Source: Streptomyces himalayensis subsp. himalayensis (GTDB taxonomy: Bacteria > Actinomycetota > Actinomycetes > Streptomycetales > Streptomycetaceae). Taken from it: 64,000 bases of DNA. Under the pieces are notes generated by a model. The model saw nothing but the letters and a program-made list of their open reading frames with translations. It searched no databases and was not told where the DNA came from. The DNA is taken from assembly GCF_013778455.1 (NCBI RefSeq), contig NZ_JACEHE010000023.1, positions 59,968 to 123,967 of the forward strand, given 5' to 3'. The translations under genes and the position numbers were made by a program. This document shows positions 23,914 through 33,236 of the stretch, piece by piece (positions within the stretch are counted from its first letter, which is position 1; each line of letters opens with the position of its first letter).

Positions 23914-23946
23914 GTTCCCCGGAGACATGGTGCGTCTCCGGGGAAC
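23914..23946 (-). terminator. 13-bp perfect hairpin after the subtilisin gene
   Basis: The arms GTTCCCCGGAGAC (23914-23926) and GTCTCCGGGGAAC (23934-23946) flank a 7-base loop. It separates the subtilisin gene from the polysaccharide operon, both read leftward. Confidence 0.85.
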
Positions 23947-23972
23947 TCACTGACAGCTGAGCGCAGTTGGGA

Positions 23973-25184
23973 TTACGGGACGATCTTGAGCAGCCTGTTC
24001 GGCGAGCCGCTGCCCGGGCTGGTGACCACGCCGGTGGTGGCGCCGTTCACGAGGGCCGAGGCGACCGTCGCGGGCGTGGCGGAGGTGTGGCCCGCCAGGT
24101 AGACGGCGGCTGCACCCGCCACGTGCGGGGTTGCCATCGAGGTGCCCGAGATCGTGTTGGTCGCGGTGTCGTTGGTGCGCCAGGCCGCGGTGATGCTCGA
24201 TCCCGGGGCGAACAGGTCCAGGATGCTGCCGTAGTTGGAGTAGCTCGCCTTCGCGTCGGTGCTGGTGGTGGCGCCGACGGTGATGGCCTCGGAGACGCGT
24301 GCGGGGGACCTGGTAGAGGCGTCGGTCGTCTCGTTGCCCGCCGCGACGGCGTAGGTGACGCCCGAGGCGATGGAGTTGCGTACGGCCGTGTCGATCGCGG
24401 TGTTGGCGCCGCCGCCCAGCGACATGTTGGCCACCGAGGGGCCGCTGTGGTTCTGGGTCACCCAGTCGATGCCCGCGACCACGCCGGCCGTGGTGCCGCT
24501 TCCGCTGTTGTTCAGCACGCGGACAGCGACGATCTTCGCCTTCTTGGCCACGCCGTACGTGGTGCCCGCGGCGGTGGAGGCGACGTGGGTGCCGTGGCCG
24601 TTGCCGTCCTGGGCGACGCTGTCGTTGCTCACGAAGTCGTAGCCGTTGACCGCACGGCCGCCGAAGTCGGAGTGGCTGATGCGTACACCCGTGTCGATGA
24701 CGTAGATGGTCGCGCCGCTGCCCGCGGTGTCCGGGTACGTGTACGTCCCGGAGAGCGGGAGCGCTGTCTGGTCGATGCGGTCAAGGCCCCAGGGCGCGTT
24801 GGACTGGGTGGCGTCGACGGACACCTTGGTGTCCTGGATGACCTTGTCCACCGACGGGTCGGCAGCCAGTTGTCTCGCCTCCTGCGCGGAGAGCTGGACG
24901 GCATAGCCGTTGAGCGCTGCCTTGTAGGTCCGCTTCACCTCTCCGCCGTACTCCGATATGAGGCCCTTGCCCTGGGCCGAGGTGGCCTTGAAGCCCGCGC
25001 CCTTCTTGAGCGTGACGATGTAGCTGTCCTTCACGGCGTCGGCTGAGCCGGCACCGACCACGGTGCCCTCGGCAGGAGCGGCCTGGGCGGGGAGAGCGGT
25101 CACCGCGCCGATCAGGGTGGCGGCTGTGGCGACGGAGATCGCGGCGGCGATCCGGAACCTCTTGTTGCTGCGCTGCTGTGCCAT
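23973..25184 (-). CDS. Secreted subtilisin-like serine protease (S8, proteinase K group)
   Basis: 403 residues from ATG 25184. Sec leader 1-36 (cleavage near LPAQA-AP), inhibitor I9 propeptide about 50-125 (SYIVTLKKGAGFKATSAQG to KVIQDTKVSV), then the catalytic domain. The triad is visible: D164 (YVIDTGV), H197 (GNGHGTHVAS) and S349 (GTSMATPHVAG), with the oxyanion Asn in AAGNE. The mature enzyme starts around residue 126 and has no C-terminal extra domain. It ends at the hairpin 23914-23946. Divergent from the lipase gene. Confidence 0.95.
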   Translation of the reverse strand: MAQQRSNKRFRIAAAISVATAATLIGAVTALPAQAAPAEGTVVGAGSADAVKDSYIVTLKKGAGFKATSAQGKGLISEYGGEVKRTYKAALNGYAVQLSAQEARQLAADPSVDKVIQDTKVSVDATQSNAPWGLDRIDQTALPLSGTYTYPDTAGSGATIYVIDTGVRISHSDFGGRAVNGYDFVSNDSVAQDGNGHGTHVASTAAGTTYGVAKKAKIVAVRVLNNSGSGTTAGVVAGIDWVTQNHSGPSVANMSLGGGANTAIDTAVRNSIASGVTYAVAAGNETTDASTRSPARVSEAITVGATTSTDAKASYSNYGSILDLFAPGSSITAAWRTNDTATNTISGTSMATPHVAGAAAVYLAGHTSATPATVASALVNGATTGVVTSPGSGSPNRLLKIVP

Positions 25185-25488
25185 TACGAGGGAGTCCTCC
25201 TCCAGGCGGTGCGTGCCCGGCGGGCGCGCAACTGTGGGGGTGGTGTGCGGGATCGCACACGCGCCGGGGAACTGGGCGTTCCGTTCCCTGGCGATCAGCA
25301 AGGGTGACGGCTCTACGGGCGTAGATCAAGAGTCTTGAGGGAATGACATATCCCTGACATCAACGTGAAACTGAGCGAGCGTCAGCGACTCGGGGGTTCT
25401 GTGCCGAAAGTTCTTGTCATGGACACTACCCGCCAATTGTGCGGAGTGCTATGACGGTTGAGGCAGAGATCCTGCTAAGGGAGGTTTC
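25185..25488. promoter_or_regulatory. 304-base divergent promoter region of subtilisin and lipase genes
   Basis: No gene seen. The lipase side holds TTGTCATGGACACTACC (from about 25413), the most promoter-like stretch, and the lipase ribosome site AGGGAGG just before 25489. No operator palindrome stood out. Confidence 0.45.
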
Positions 25489-26298
25489 ATGAGACAGTCC
25501 CGAACCGCGGCATATGTTTCCTCGTTCCTCCTCGCCGTCGTCTGCACCCTCACGGGAGCGGCGACGGCGCAGGCGTCCCAACAGGCAGCGGCCACCGGCT
25601 ATGTGGCCCTCGGCGACTCCTACTCCTCCGGTGTCGGGGCCGGTAGCTACGACAGTTCCAGCGGCTCCTGCAAGCGCAGCACGCGCGCGTACCCCGTCCT
25701 CTGGGCAGCCGCCCATTCACCCTCGACGTTCGCCTTCACCGCCTGCTCCGGAGCTCGTACGAGTGATGTCGTGGCGAACCAGCTCGGCCCGCTCGGCTCC
25801 GGAACGGGCCTCGTCAGCATCACCATCGGCGGCAACGACGCCGGTTTCGCGGACGTCATGACGACCTGTGTGCTCCAGTCCGAGAGCGCCTGCCTCGCGG
25901 CCATCGCCCGAGCGGAGGCGTACATGGACTCGACGCTGCCCGGCAACCTCGACAACGTCTACTCGGCTGTCCGCGGCAGGGCCCCGGCCGCTCATGTCGT
26001 GGTGCTCGGCTATCCGCGCTTCTACAAGCTCAACGGCTCCTGCGTGGCGGGCCTCTCCGAGACGGAGCGGGCCGCCATCAACAACGCGGCGGACCATCTC
26101 AACAGCGTGATCGGAAAGCGGGCCGCCGATCATGGCTTCACCTTCGGCGACGTCAACACGACGTTTACGGGCCACGAGATCTGCTCCGGCAGTTCGTGGC
26201 TGCACAGCGTCAACTGGGTCAACATCGGCGAGTCGTACCACCCGACCGCGACCGGGCAGTCCAGCGGTTACCTGCCGGTGTTCACCGCCGCGGCCTGA
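25489..26298 (+). CDS. Secreted GDSL/SGNH lipase-esterase
   Basis: 269 residues from ATG 25489 with AGGGAGG 5 bases upstream. Leader 1-30 (SSFLLAVVCTLTGAATAQA). SGNH blocks: GDSYSSG with nucleophile S44, oxyanion Gly in block II, ITIGGNDAGF in block III and H251 in GESYHPT in block V. Six cysteines fit the three disulfides of Streptomyces esterases of this group (S. coelicolor SCO1725 from memory, a characterised lipase). Hydrolyses acyl esters or phospholipids outside the cell. Its last 17 bases overlap the kinase gene on the other strand. Confidence 0.95.
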   Translation: MRQSRTAAYVSSFLLAVVCTLTGAATAQASQQAAATGYVALGDSYSSGVGAGSYDSSSGSCKRSTRAYPVLWAAAHSPSTFAFTACSGARTSDVVANQLGPLGSGTGLVSITIGGNDAGFADVMTTCVLQSESACLAAIARAEAYMDSTLPGNLDNVYSAVRGRAPAAHVVVLGYPRFYKLNGSCVAGLSETERAAINNAADHLNSVIGKRAADHGFTFGDVNTTFTGHEICSGSSWLHSVNWVNIGESYHPTATGQSSGYLPVFTAAA

Positions 26299-28024
26299 TC
26301 CCGGCATCGGCCGTGTAGGAGGCCCCGCCCGTCGGGGCCTCCGTCTCGCAGGTCACCGAGAACGCCACGGAGTCGGACTCCGTCTCCACCGGACTGCGGA
26401 CCTCCACACTGATCTCGTTGTGGTACGTCCCGTCTGCCTCATACGTCAGCTCGACGTGGTTCACGTGTTTCGTCCTCTCGCCGCCGGAGGGGAACGACAG
26501 CGTCTTCCAGCCCGGGTCGGACGACTCGCCGGTCTTGGTGACCCAGCGGTAGTCGACCTCCGCCGGGACCCGGCCCACCGTGAACGTCGCCGTGAACGCG
26601 GGCGCTTCCGCCCCCGGCGGCGGGCAGGTGCCGGTGTAGCTGTCGCGTACCGCGGTGACGGTGACCTTCACGGACTGGGCGGGCGTGGTCGTCGTACCGC
26701 CGTGGCCGCCGTTCGTGGTTCCGCCGTCGTTCGACCCGCCGGTGGCGGACCCTCCGTTGGCCGACCCGCCGCTCGAACTCCCGGAGCCGCTGCCGCCCGT
26801 GGTGCTGCCGCCGTCCGTGCCGCTGTTACCGCCGTTGCCACTGCCGCCGTCCGTTCCTCCCGTGGTGCCTCCGGCCGTGGTGGTGCCGTTCCCGGAGTTG
26901 CCGCCCGGATCGTCCCGGTTGACCAGTGCGTAGGTGAGGCCTGCCAGGGCCAGGGCGAGGGCGGCCATGCCCGCGACCAGCACCACGACGGTGCGGCGTG
27001 GATGTGCCGGCGCCGTCGTGGTCGTCGAAGCGGGGCTCGCGGGGGACGAGGCGTACGAGGGTGATCCGGTGGGAGCCGGGACGGGGCGCGGGGGCGTCGG
27101 CGCCGGACTGGGCTGCCGGAGGGCCGTGGCCGTCGGGAGGGAAGACAGCGCGGACGACTGCGTCGTGCCCGCGCGCGGGGTGCCGCCCGCGGCCACGGTC
27201 CGCAGATCGCGCTCCGCGTCGACGGCTGAGGTCCGTTTCGCCGGATCCTTGCGCAGCAGCCCCTCGATGACGGGTGCCAGCGGCCCGGCGCGGCGCGGCG
27301 GCGGCAACTCCTCGTCCACGACGGCCCGCAGTGTGCTCAGCGGGGTGTCCTGCCGGAACGGCGAGGCGCCCTCCACCGCCGCGTACAGCAGCACGCCCAG
27401 CGACCACAGGTCGGACTCCGGCCCGGGCCGCCGCCCCAAGGCCCGCTCCGGGGCCAGGAACTCGGGCGACCCGATGACCTCCCCGGTCATCGTGAGCGCC
27501 GAACTGCCCTCCACCATCGCGATGCCGAAGTCGGTCAGCACGATGCGCCCGTCGTTCGCGATCAGTACGTTGCCGGGCTTGACGTCGCGGTGCAGCACCC
27601 CCGCCTCGTGGGCGGCGCGCAGGGCGGCCAGCACCTCGGCGCCCACCCGGGCGGCGCGCTGCGGGGACATGGGGCCCTCCGCCTCCAGGACGTCGGAGAG
27701 GGAGAGTCCGCGTATCAGCTCCATCACGATCCAGGGGCGGCCCTCGTCGGTCGCCACGTCGTAGACCGTCACGACGTTGCGGTGCGGGATACGGGCGGCC
27801 GCCCACGCCTCGCGTTCCAGCCGGGTGTAGAGCCGGTCCACGTCGCCCGCCGGGAGCCCCGCGGGGGCGCGTACCTCCTTGACCGCGACCTCGCGGCCCA
27901 GGACCTCGTCGAGGGCCCGCCACACCGTACCCATGCCGCCCTCGCCCAGTGGTGCGAGAAGGCGGTAGCGGCCCGCGATCCGCCGGGGTCCGCCCACCCC
28001 GTCGATGCCCGGCTGTGCACTCAC
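26282..28024 (-). CDS. Membrane Ser/Thr protein kinase (Hanks type) with extracellular sensor domain
   Basis: 580 residues from GTG 28024. Kinase domain 20-280: P-loop LGEGGMGTVWRA, Lys49 (VAVKEV), HRDVKPGN with D147, DFG at 165-167 and APE at 191-193. Then a Pro/Ala/Ser juxtamembrane stretch, one membrane helix (345-368), a Gly/Ser/Thr spacer of about 65 residues (373-437) and an extracellular domain of about 140 residues with two cysteines (TCPPPG, TCETEAP). The low-complexity spacer likely crosses the cell wall so the outer domain can sense a ligand. No PASTA repeats. The lipase terminator lies inside its 3' coding end. Confidence 0.93.
   Translation of the reverse strand: MSAQPGIDGVGGPRRIAGRYRLLAPLGEGGMGTVWRALDEVLGREVAVKEVRAPAGLPAGDVDRLYTRLEREAWAAARIPHRNVVTVYDVATDEGRPWIVMELIRGLSLSDVLEAEGPMSPQRAARVGAEVLAALRAAHEAGVLHRDVKPGNVLIANDGRIVLTDFGIAMVEGSSALTMTGEVIGSPEFLAPERALGRRPGPESDLWSLGVLLYAAVEGASPFRQDTPLSTLRAVVDEELPPPRRAGPLAPVIEGLLRKDPAKRTSAVDAERDLRTVAAGGTPRAGTTQSSALSSLPTATALRQPSPAPTPPRPVPAPTGSPSYASSPASPASTTTTAPAHPRRTVVVLVAGMAALALALAGLTYALVNRDDPGGNSGNGTTTAGGTTGGTDGGSGNGGNSGTDGGSTTGGSGSGSSSGGSANGGSATGGSNDGGTTNGGHGGTTTTPAQSVKVTVTAVRDSYTGTCPPPGAEAPAFTATFTVGRVPAEVDYRWVTKTGESSDPGWKTLSFPSGGERTKHVNHVELTYEADGTYHNEISVEVRSPVETESDSVAFSVTCETEAPTGGASYTADAGIRPRR
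26318..26342 (+). terminator. Lipase terminator embedded in the kinase coding sequence
   Basis: GGAGGCCCCG (26318-26327) and CGGGGCCTCC (26333-26342) form a perfect 10-bp stem with a 5-base loop, 20 bases past the lipase stop and within the last codons of the opposite-strand kinase gene. Confidence 0.82.
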
Positions 28025-28068
28025 GGGCGACCCCCATTCGCAGTGGTGCGATTCTTCACAAAAGTAGC

Positions 28069-29853
28069 TCAACCGAGCGCTGTTGCCGCCCCTTTCAGCA
28101 CCAATCCGCAGCCGACGGCGACCACGAGGCATGCCGAGCCGAGCGGGACGAGGCGCCGTGCGGCCGCTGACAGTCGGCCGGTGAGCCGGTAGCCGCCCCG
28201 TCCGCCGAGTCCGCCGCCGAGCCGTCCCCGGCCCCGGTCGGGACGGTCGACGAGCGCCTGCACCACCCGGCCGCCGACCCGTACCACGGCGAACCCAGCG
28301 GCCGTGAGAGTCAGGGCAAGCCCGGCGCCGTACGCCAGCACGAGCAGAAACCCGAACCACGCCTGCCCCAGCGCGGCCGCCCCGACGAGCACGACGACCG
28401 CGGACGGACTGGGCACGAGCCCACCGGCGAAGCCGAGGAAGAAGGTGCCGCGGAGGGTGGGAGGCCCGGGGTCCGTTTCCGCGCCCGCCCCCGCCGCCCC
28501 TGCCTTGGCGTCGGTGTCCGGCCGCCTGCTCCTGTGCGGGTGTTCGCGAGCGTTGGAGGGGGTTTCCTTGTGTTCGTGAGAGGGGGGTTGCGGGCTTGGG
28601 ACCGGGGCCGTGCTGCCGTGGGTTTTTGCCCCGGCGGTGGCGTGGGCGTGGCTGTCGGGGTCCATTCCGGGGCGCTCGTCCGCTTGTGGGGGCCTGTCCG
28701 GGTGCGCATGCTCATGGGGCTTCCCGTGCTCGCGCGGGTGCCCGTGACTGTGCGAGTGGCCATGCAGGTGGGAGTGGCCATATGCGTGAGCGTGTCCGTG
28801 GGAGTGGTCATGCGCGTGTGAGTGCCCCCGCTGCCGCCAAGCCCTTCGCAGGAGCCCCGCCCCGGCCACCGTGACGAGTGCTCCGCTCGCCACGCCCAGC
28901 CATGAGATCACCGACGGGGCGGCGGCCGAGCCGGTGGCGATGAGGAGGCCCAGCACGACCACGCCGAGCGTATGGGTGACCGTCACGGAGGCGGCGAGCG
29001 GGAGGACGTCGCGGAGGGTGGCGCGGCTCCGGGCGGCCGCCGTTGCGGCCATCAGGGTCTTGCCGTGGCCCGGGGCGAGGGCGTGCATGGCGCCGAGTAC
29101 GACGGCTGTACCGAGGGCCAGCGCCGCGAAGGCGGGCGTGAGGTCGTGCCGGGCGACCAGGCCGGTGAGGGCCTGCGTCCAGCGGTCCGCACCCCGCGGG
29201 AGTACGGAGGCGGCGGGCGGGGCTGCCCGCTCCTCGGAGAGGGCCGGGCCGCCGGGAACGGCGCGGAGGGACGCGGATGTCCGGTCCGGGGGCGAGGACA
29301 GCAGGCGCTGCGGGTAGTCGGCCAGCCGCCGGGACACCGACTCCTCCGGCACGTCGGACCGGGCGAGAGTCCTGCGGTCGCCGCGCGCCGTGATCTCCCG
29401 CCAGCCCGGGCCGGCGTCACCCGCTGCCCGGAAGACGACGGTCACGGCCCGCCCTTCCGGCAGGGGAGCGGTGAGCCGGCACTCCAGGCGGAGCGTGGGC
29501 AGCCCGGCCTGGCCGGGCCGCACGCGCGCGTGGCTTGCGCCGACCGTGAGCCCTACGGCATGCCCGCCGATCTCGACCCGGCTTCCGTGGGCGGCCGCCC
29601 GGCACCGCTCACGGGCCCAACCGGCTATCCCCAGCTCCTTGATTCGCGGCTGGGTCTGCGTGGCCGGTATCTCCGCGAGATCCTCGACGTGATCGACTCG
29701 CAGTGCTCCAGGGGCCGCGACCAGGCCGTCGTACCGGTTGACGGTGAAGTTCCCGAGTGGATGCGCGCTTGCTGCCGTCGCGGGCAGCAGTACGAGGGTG
29801 GCGACCGCCACGAGCAGGGCCGCGCAGGCGGCGAGTGGGTTACGAAGGATCAC
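28069..29853 (-). CDS. NicO/RcnA-type nickel-cobalt transporter with His-rich loop
   Basis: 594 residues from GTG 29853 with GGGGG 4-5 bases upstream. Leader (PLAACAALLVAVATLVLLPATAASA), then an extracytoplasmic domain to about 250. The membrane part carries the family motif HALAPGHGKTLM near 285, then six to seven helices. Between them is a cytoplasmic loop of about 45 residues containing roughly 20 His in H-x-H runs (HSHAHDHSHGHAHAY and following). Such loops bind Ni, Co or Zn ions, and the layout fits efflux or controlled uptake. Gene context with DUF4331, TPR and SigK suggests this group works together. Direction of transport is not decided. Confidence 0.88.
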   Translation of the reverse strand: MILRNPLAACAALLVAVATLVLLPATAASAHPLGNFTVNRYDGLVAAPGALRVDHVEDLAEIPATQTQPRIKELGIAGWARERCRAAAHGSRVEIGGHAVGLTVGASHARVRPGQAGLPTLRLECRLTAPLPEGRAVTVVFRAAGDAGPGWREITARGDRRTLARSDVPEESVSRRLADYPQRLLSSPPDRTSASLRAVPGGPALSEERAAPPAASVLPRGADRWTQALTGLVARHDLTPAFAALALGTAVVLGAMHALAPGHGKTLMAATAAARSRATLRDVLPLAASVTVTHTLGVVVLGLLIATGSAAAPSVISWLGVASGALVTVAGAGLLRRAWRQRGHSHAHDHSHGHAHAYGHSHLHGHSHSHGHPREHGKPHEHAHPDRPPQADERPGMDPDSHAHATAGAKTHGSTAPVPSPQPPSHEHKETPSNAREHPHRSRRPDTDAKAGAAGAGAETDPGPPTLRGTFFLGFAGGLVPSPSAVVVLVGAAALGQAWFGFLLVLAYGAGLALTLTAAGFAVVRVGGRVVQALVDRPDRGRGRLGGGLGGRGGYRLTGRLSAAARRLVPLGSACLVVAVGCGLVLKGAATALG

Positions 29854-30052
29854 GATTCCCCCCGTGGGACGGGTACGGCTGTTGCGGGCAGCGCCCGCTG
29901 GGTGCGTGGACCGGTGCGTGGTCTGGTGCGGCCCGGTGGGCGGTCTGTGCCCACCCGCCCCCATTGCCTTAAGGGCATGGGAGACACCCCCCATCGCCCT
30001 GCGGAACGCCTGCCCACAGACCGGGCGGCGGCTGTCGGCTTCAGTGTTGCGT

Positions 30053-31423
30053 TCACCGCGCACCCCCGAGCCCCGCCAGCGTCTCCCGCGCCACCCGCGA
30101 ACCCACCGGCGAGAAGCCCGGGTTGAGCCGTAGGGCGGCCTCAAGTGAGCGGCGGGCCGCGGGCATGTCGCCCGTGGCGTGTTCGATCAGGCCGCGGTGG
30201 TACAGGAACGTCGCGTCGCGGAAGCCGGTGGCCGCCGCCCTGCGGGCGTACGGGAGGGCCTCCTCGTCGCGGCCGTTGACGTGCAGGGCCCAGGCGAGGG
30301 CGTCGGCCGTGTGGACCGTGTGGCGGCGCGACCACTCGGCGCGGGCCGCACGCAGCGCCGCCTTCCGGTCGCCGTGATCCGCGGCCGCCAGGGCGGTGTC
30401 CAGGTCCGCGTTGACGCCGTTCGCGCGGGCGAGGCCGGTCCAGGCGTCGATCAGGGCGTACTGCTCACGGGCCTTGCCCTTCTCGCCCTCGGCCTCGTAC
30501 AGCTCGCCCAGCTCCACGAGCGGGCCGGGCAGCGGATACCGGGCCACGACCTTCTCCAGGCCCCGGACCGCCTCCGCCGTCTCGCCGCGCGCCGCCTGCG
30601 CCCGCGCGCGGCCCTCCAGGGCCGGGACGTAGGCCGGGTCGGCGCCCAGCGCCCGCGCGAAGTGCTTCAGCGCGGTCCGGTACTCGCCCTGCTGCCAGGC
30701 GAGCCGCCCCAGGGCCGTCGCCACGTACGCCACGTCACCGGGCGCGGTCGCCGAGGCGAGCGCCCGCTCCCACACACGCCCCGCGGCCGTTACGTCGCCG
30801 CGCAGCTCCTGCACGTACGCGTACCGCGTGAAGACCGGGATGCCCGGCCGCCGCGCGTCCGCCTCCTCGGCCGCGCGCAGGGCCTGGCCGTACCGGCCGA
30901 GTTCGACGAGGGCGTCGATACGCGATGACAGCGCGCGCTCGTTGTACGGGTTCTCGGCGAGTGCCCGCTCGGCGTGCCGCAGCGCGCCGAGGAAGTCGTG
31001 CCGGGCGGCGGCCAGCGCGGCGTGGCCCGCGAGCGCCGGGTCGTTACCGGGGCGCAGGGCCAGTGAGCGGTCCAGGGCCTGCTCCGCCTGCGGATAGCGG
31101 GACGGGTCGCCCTGGGTCCGCGCCTGCTCCACGTACGCGACGCCGAGCGTGGCCCAGGACGTGAAGTCCTTGTGCTGGGCGCGCAGATGGGACTGCAGGG
31201 CTGAGATCTGCGCCGTCAGGTCACCGCTCGCGAGCAGCTGCGGTGCCGTCGCGGGCACGGACGCCGTCGTTGCCGGATCCTCGGACCCGGTGCCCAGGAC
31301 GACGGCGCCCGCGGTGAGCGCGACGGCCAGTGCGGCGGCACAGGCGGCCAGGCGTCCCACTCGTCGCCGGGCCGCACCGCCTCCTTCGGTTTCCCCTTCG
31401 TGGGGCGTACTGCGCGGGGGCAT
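30053..31423 (-). CDS. Membrane-anchored TPR-repeat protein
   Basis: 456 residues from ATG 31423 with AAGGAGGGGG upstream, a strong ribosome site. One N-terminal membrane helix (RLAACAAALAVALTAGAVVLG), then about ten tetratricopeptide units, for example WATLGVAYVEQARTQ, AALAAARHDFLGALRHAERAL and GRLAWQQGEYRTALKHFARAL, spaced about 34 residues. TPR arrays act as protein docking surfaces, here outside the membrane. It lies 114 bases after the DUF4331 gene on the same strand and 199 before the transporter gene, an arrangement suggesting one functional set. Confidence 0.88.
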   Translation of the reverse strand: MPPRSTPHEGETEGGGAARRRVGRLAACAAALAVALTAGAVVLGTGSEDPATTASVPATAPQLLASGDLTAQISALQSHLRAQHKDFTSWATLGVAYVEQARTQGDPSRYPQAEQALDRSLALRPGNDPALAGHAALAAARHDFLGALRHAERALAENPYNERALSSRIDALVELGRYGQALRAAEEADARRPGIPVFTRYAYVQELRGDVTAAGRVWERALASATAPGDVAYVATALGRLAWQQGEYRTALKHFARALGADPAYVPALEGRARAQAARGETAEAVRGLEKVVARYPLPGPLVELGELYEAEGEKGKAREQYALIDAWTGLARANGVNADLDTALAAADHGDRKAALRAARAEWSRRHTVHTADALAWALHVNGRDEEALPYARRAAATGFRDATFLYHRGLIEHATGDMPAARRSLEAALRLNPGFSPVGSRVARETLAGLGGAR

Positions 31424-31537
31424 GCCCCCTCCTTCGTCCGCATGCGTTCAGTCGGTCGTCAGCCGGTGGGTGGAGTGGCACGGCCCGCGGGGCGTGGGGG
31501 ACGGAAGCGCGGGCCGCGCCGGCACATGGGGGTGGCG

Positions 31538-33070
31538 TCAGTAGCCGCGGCTCCGCTGCCGCCTGCGCCACCACAGCAGACCCGTACCGATCAGCAGGAA
31601 GCCCGCCCCGGCCGAGGCCGCCGAGGCCACGAGCAGCGTGTCGTCGGACAGGCCGGACGTGCCCGCGGGGCCGACGCCCAGCTGGGTGCGCACATCGCCG
31701 TTCTCGCCGCCGGCCGGCTTGGCCGTCTTGCCCCGCGAGCCCGCTGTCGGGTTGGCGACATACGGGAACGACGAGCCGAACTTCTTGTCGTTCGCGTCGA
31801 CCGCGTCGCCCAAATCGTTCTTCTGCCCGACGAGTTCGCCCTCGACGACCTGCAGCGATATGTCGATGACGTCGTCGGAGAGCCGACGGCCGTTGGGGAA
31901 GCCCGCGTTGTCGCCGTCGAGCACCCCCAGCCGTTTGGGCTCGGCGGTGGGCTGGATCGAGGTGTTGAGCCTCAGCGCCTCCGCCGGGCGGACGTTCGGG
32001 GGCTGGTTGAGGCCCTGCACGCCCTTCAGGAAGACGTCGACCAGGTCGTTCCGAGGCTCGGCCGGAGCCTTGATCTTGTAGATGGCCTCGATGAGCTTCG
32101 GCAGCTCGGGCTTGGTCACGAAGGGCAGGAACTGCCCGTCGTTCCACGGCGATGACGCGTTGAACCGGTCCTTGGCCTTCTGCGGAACGACGACCTCGTT
32201 GACCAGCGGCATGCCGAGCCGCGACACCTGCGTCCAGTGCCCCTGGGCGTTCTTGCGCTGCGTCGTGGACCAGATGCCGACGACGGGCTGCTCGTCCGAC
32301 TGCCGGATCCACTTGCTGGGCAGCTGCAGGGCCACGGTGTTGACGTTGAAGCCCTTCAGCGTGTCCCGGCCGACCTCCGACAGATCACCGCCGTACAGCA
32401 GGTCGAAGACCCGCAGATCCAGGAAGAAGGGGTCGTCGGCCTGGCCCGCGAACGTCTTGGCGCCGCCGGTGAGTTCCCGTACGGCCTGGTCGCGCAGGGT
32501 CTGGTAGTCGGGCATCGACGCCTTGCCCACGTTGGACGGCGCGACCGGCACGTCGTCGGCGAGCTTCGTCTTGGAGACGAGCTTCTGGTGGCGCAGCTGC
32601 AGCACATCGATGTCGTACGTCTGTGTGACGTTGAGATCCGGGTCGTCCAGGCTCTCGACGGGGCCGGTGTTGTACAGGAAGGTGTTGCCGTTCTTCACAT
32701 GGGTCCTGAACGTCCACCGGTACAGCAGATCGCCCTGCGCGTCCCCGTCGCTGTCGATGTGGACGTCGTACCGGGCGTCCTCCGCGAACTGGTAGAAGTT
32801 CGGCCCGCCCGCCGGCTCCTCGAAGGGGATCCAGTTGGCCACGATCGTCGTCGTGTCGGGGTGGTCGGGGCTCACGAACGCGTACAGGTCCGTGTTGTCG
32901 TACTGCGGCTGCCCCGAGATCAGCGGGGCCTCCCGGTGGCTGGAGGCGCGGGCCGCCTCCGGTTCGAGCGCGGTCACGCCGGCGGCTGCGAGCCCCCCGG
33001 CGGCCAGCGCACCGCAGACGAGGGCCGCGAGACTCCTGCGCCCCGCGCCGCTGCTGGTGATAGCTGTCAT
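31538..33070 (-). CDS. DUF4331 family exported protein with C-terminal membrane anchor
   Basis: 510 residues from ATG 33070 (GAGGA 4 bases upstream). Leader SLAALVCGALAAGGLAAAG, then the DUF4331 start SSHREAPLISGQPQYDNTDLYAF, which the family shares almost invariably. Later landmarks are TFLYNTGPV, FFLDLRVFDLLYGGDL and MPLVNEVVVP. The C-terminus has a membrane helix (LLVASAASAGAGFLLIGTGLLWW) and an RRRQRSRGY tail, so it faces outward from the membrane. No LPXTG motif. Function of the family is unknown. It is expected to be SigK-controlled through the promoter at 33167-33192. Confidence 0.93.
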   Translation of the reverse strand: MTAITSSGAGRRSLAALVCGALAAGGLAAAGVTALEPEAARASSHREAPLISGQPQYDNTDLYAFVSPDHPDTTTIVANWIPFEEPAGGPNFYQFAEDARYDVHIDSDGDAQGDLLYRWTFRTHVKNGNTFLYNTGPVESLDDPDLNVTQTYDIDVLQLRHQKLVSKTKLADDVPVAPSNVGKASMPDYQTLRDQAVRELTGGAKTFAGQADDPFFLDLRVFDLLYGGDLSEVGRDTLKGFNVNTVALQLPSKWIRQSDEQPVVGIWSTTQRKNAQGHWTQVSRLGMPLVNEVVVPQKAKDRFNASSPWNDGQFLPFVTKPELPKLIEAIYKIKAPAEPRNDLVDVFLKGVQGLNQPPNVRPAEALRLNTSIQPTAEPKRLGVLDGDNAGFPNGRRLSDDVIDISLQVVEGELVGQKNDLGDAVDANDKKFGSSFPYVANPTAGSRGKTAKPAGGENGDVRTQLGVGPAGTSGLSDDTLLVASAASAGAGFLLIGTGLLWWRRRQRSRGY

Positions 33071-33166
33071 GCCGTCCGTCCTCACGTCCCGGGCGGTGTC
33101 CCCGTTGGGGTCCCTCCTGGCGAGGGCCCCGCCGGCACGCGCCGTGTCCGTTGCCTGATGCACGCC

Positions 33167-33192
33167 ATTCGGAGCGGTCGGCACGGCGGATT
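33167..33192 (-). promoter_or_regulatory. SigK-type promoter of the DUF4331 gene
   Basis: On the bottom strand AATCC (33192-33188), a 15-base spacer and CCGAAT (33172-33167). The predicted transcript start is about 90 bases before the DUF4331 ATG. It mirrors the sigK promoter 65 bases away, and the two also share GCTCCGAATG. Confidence 0.75.
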
Positions 33193-33236
33193 GGTCGAAC
33201 TTTCGCCCGCGTTTTCGGGCCGTCCGTCCGTACTCC

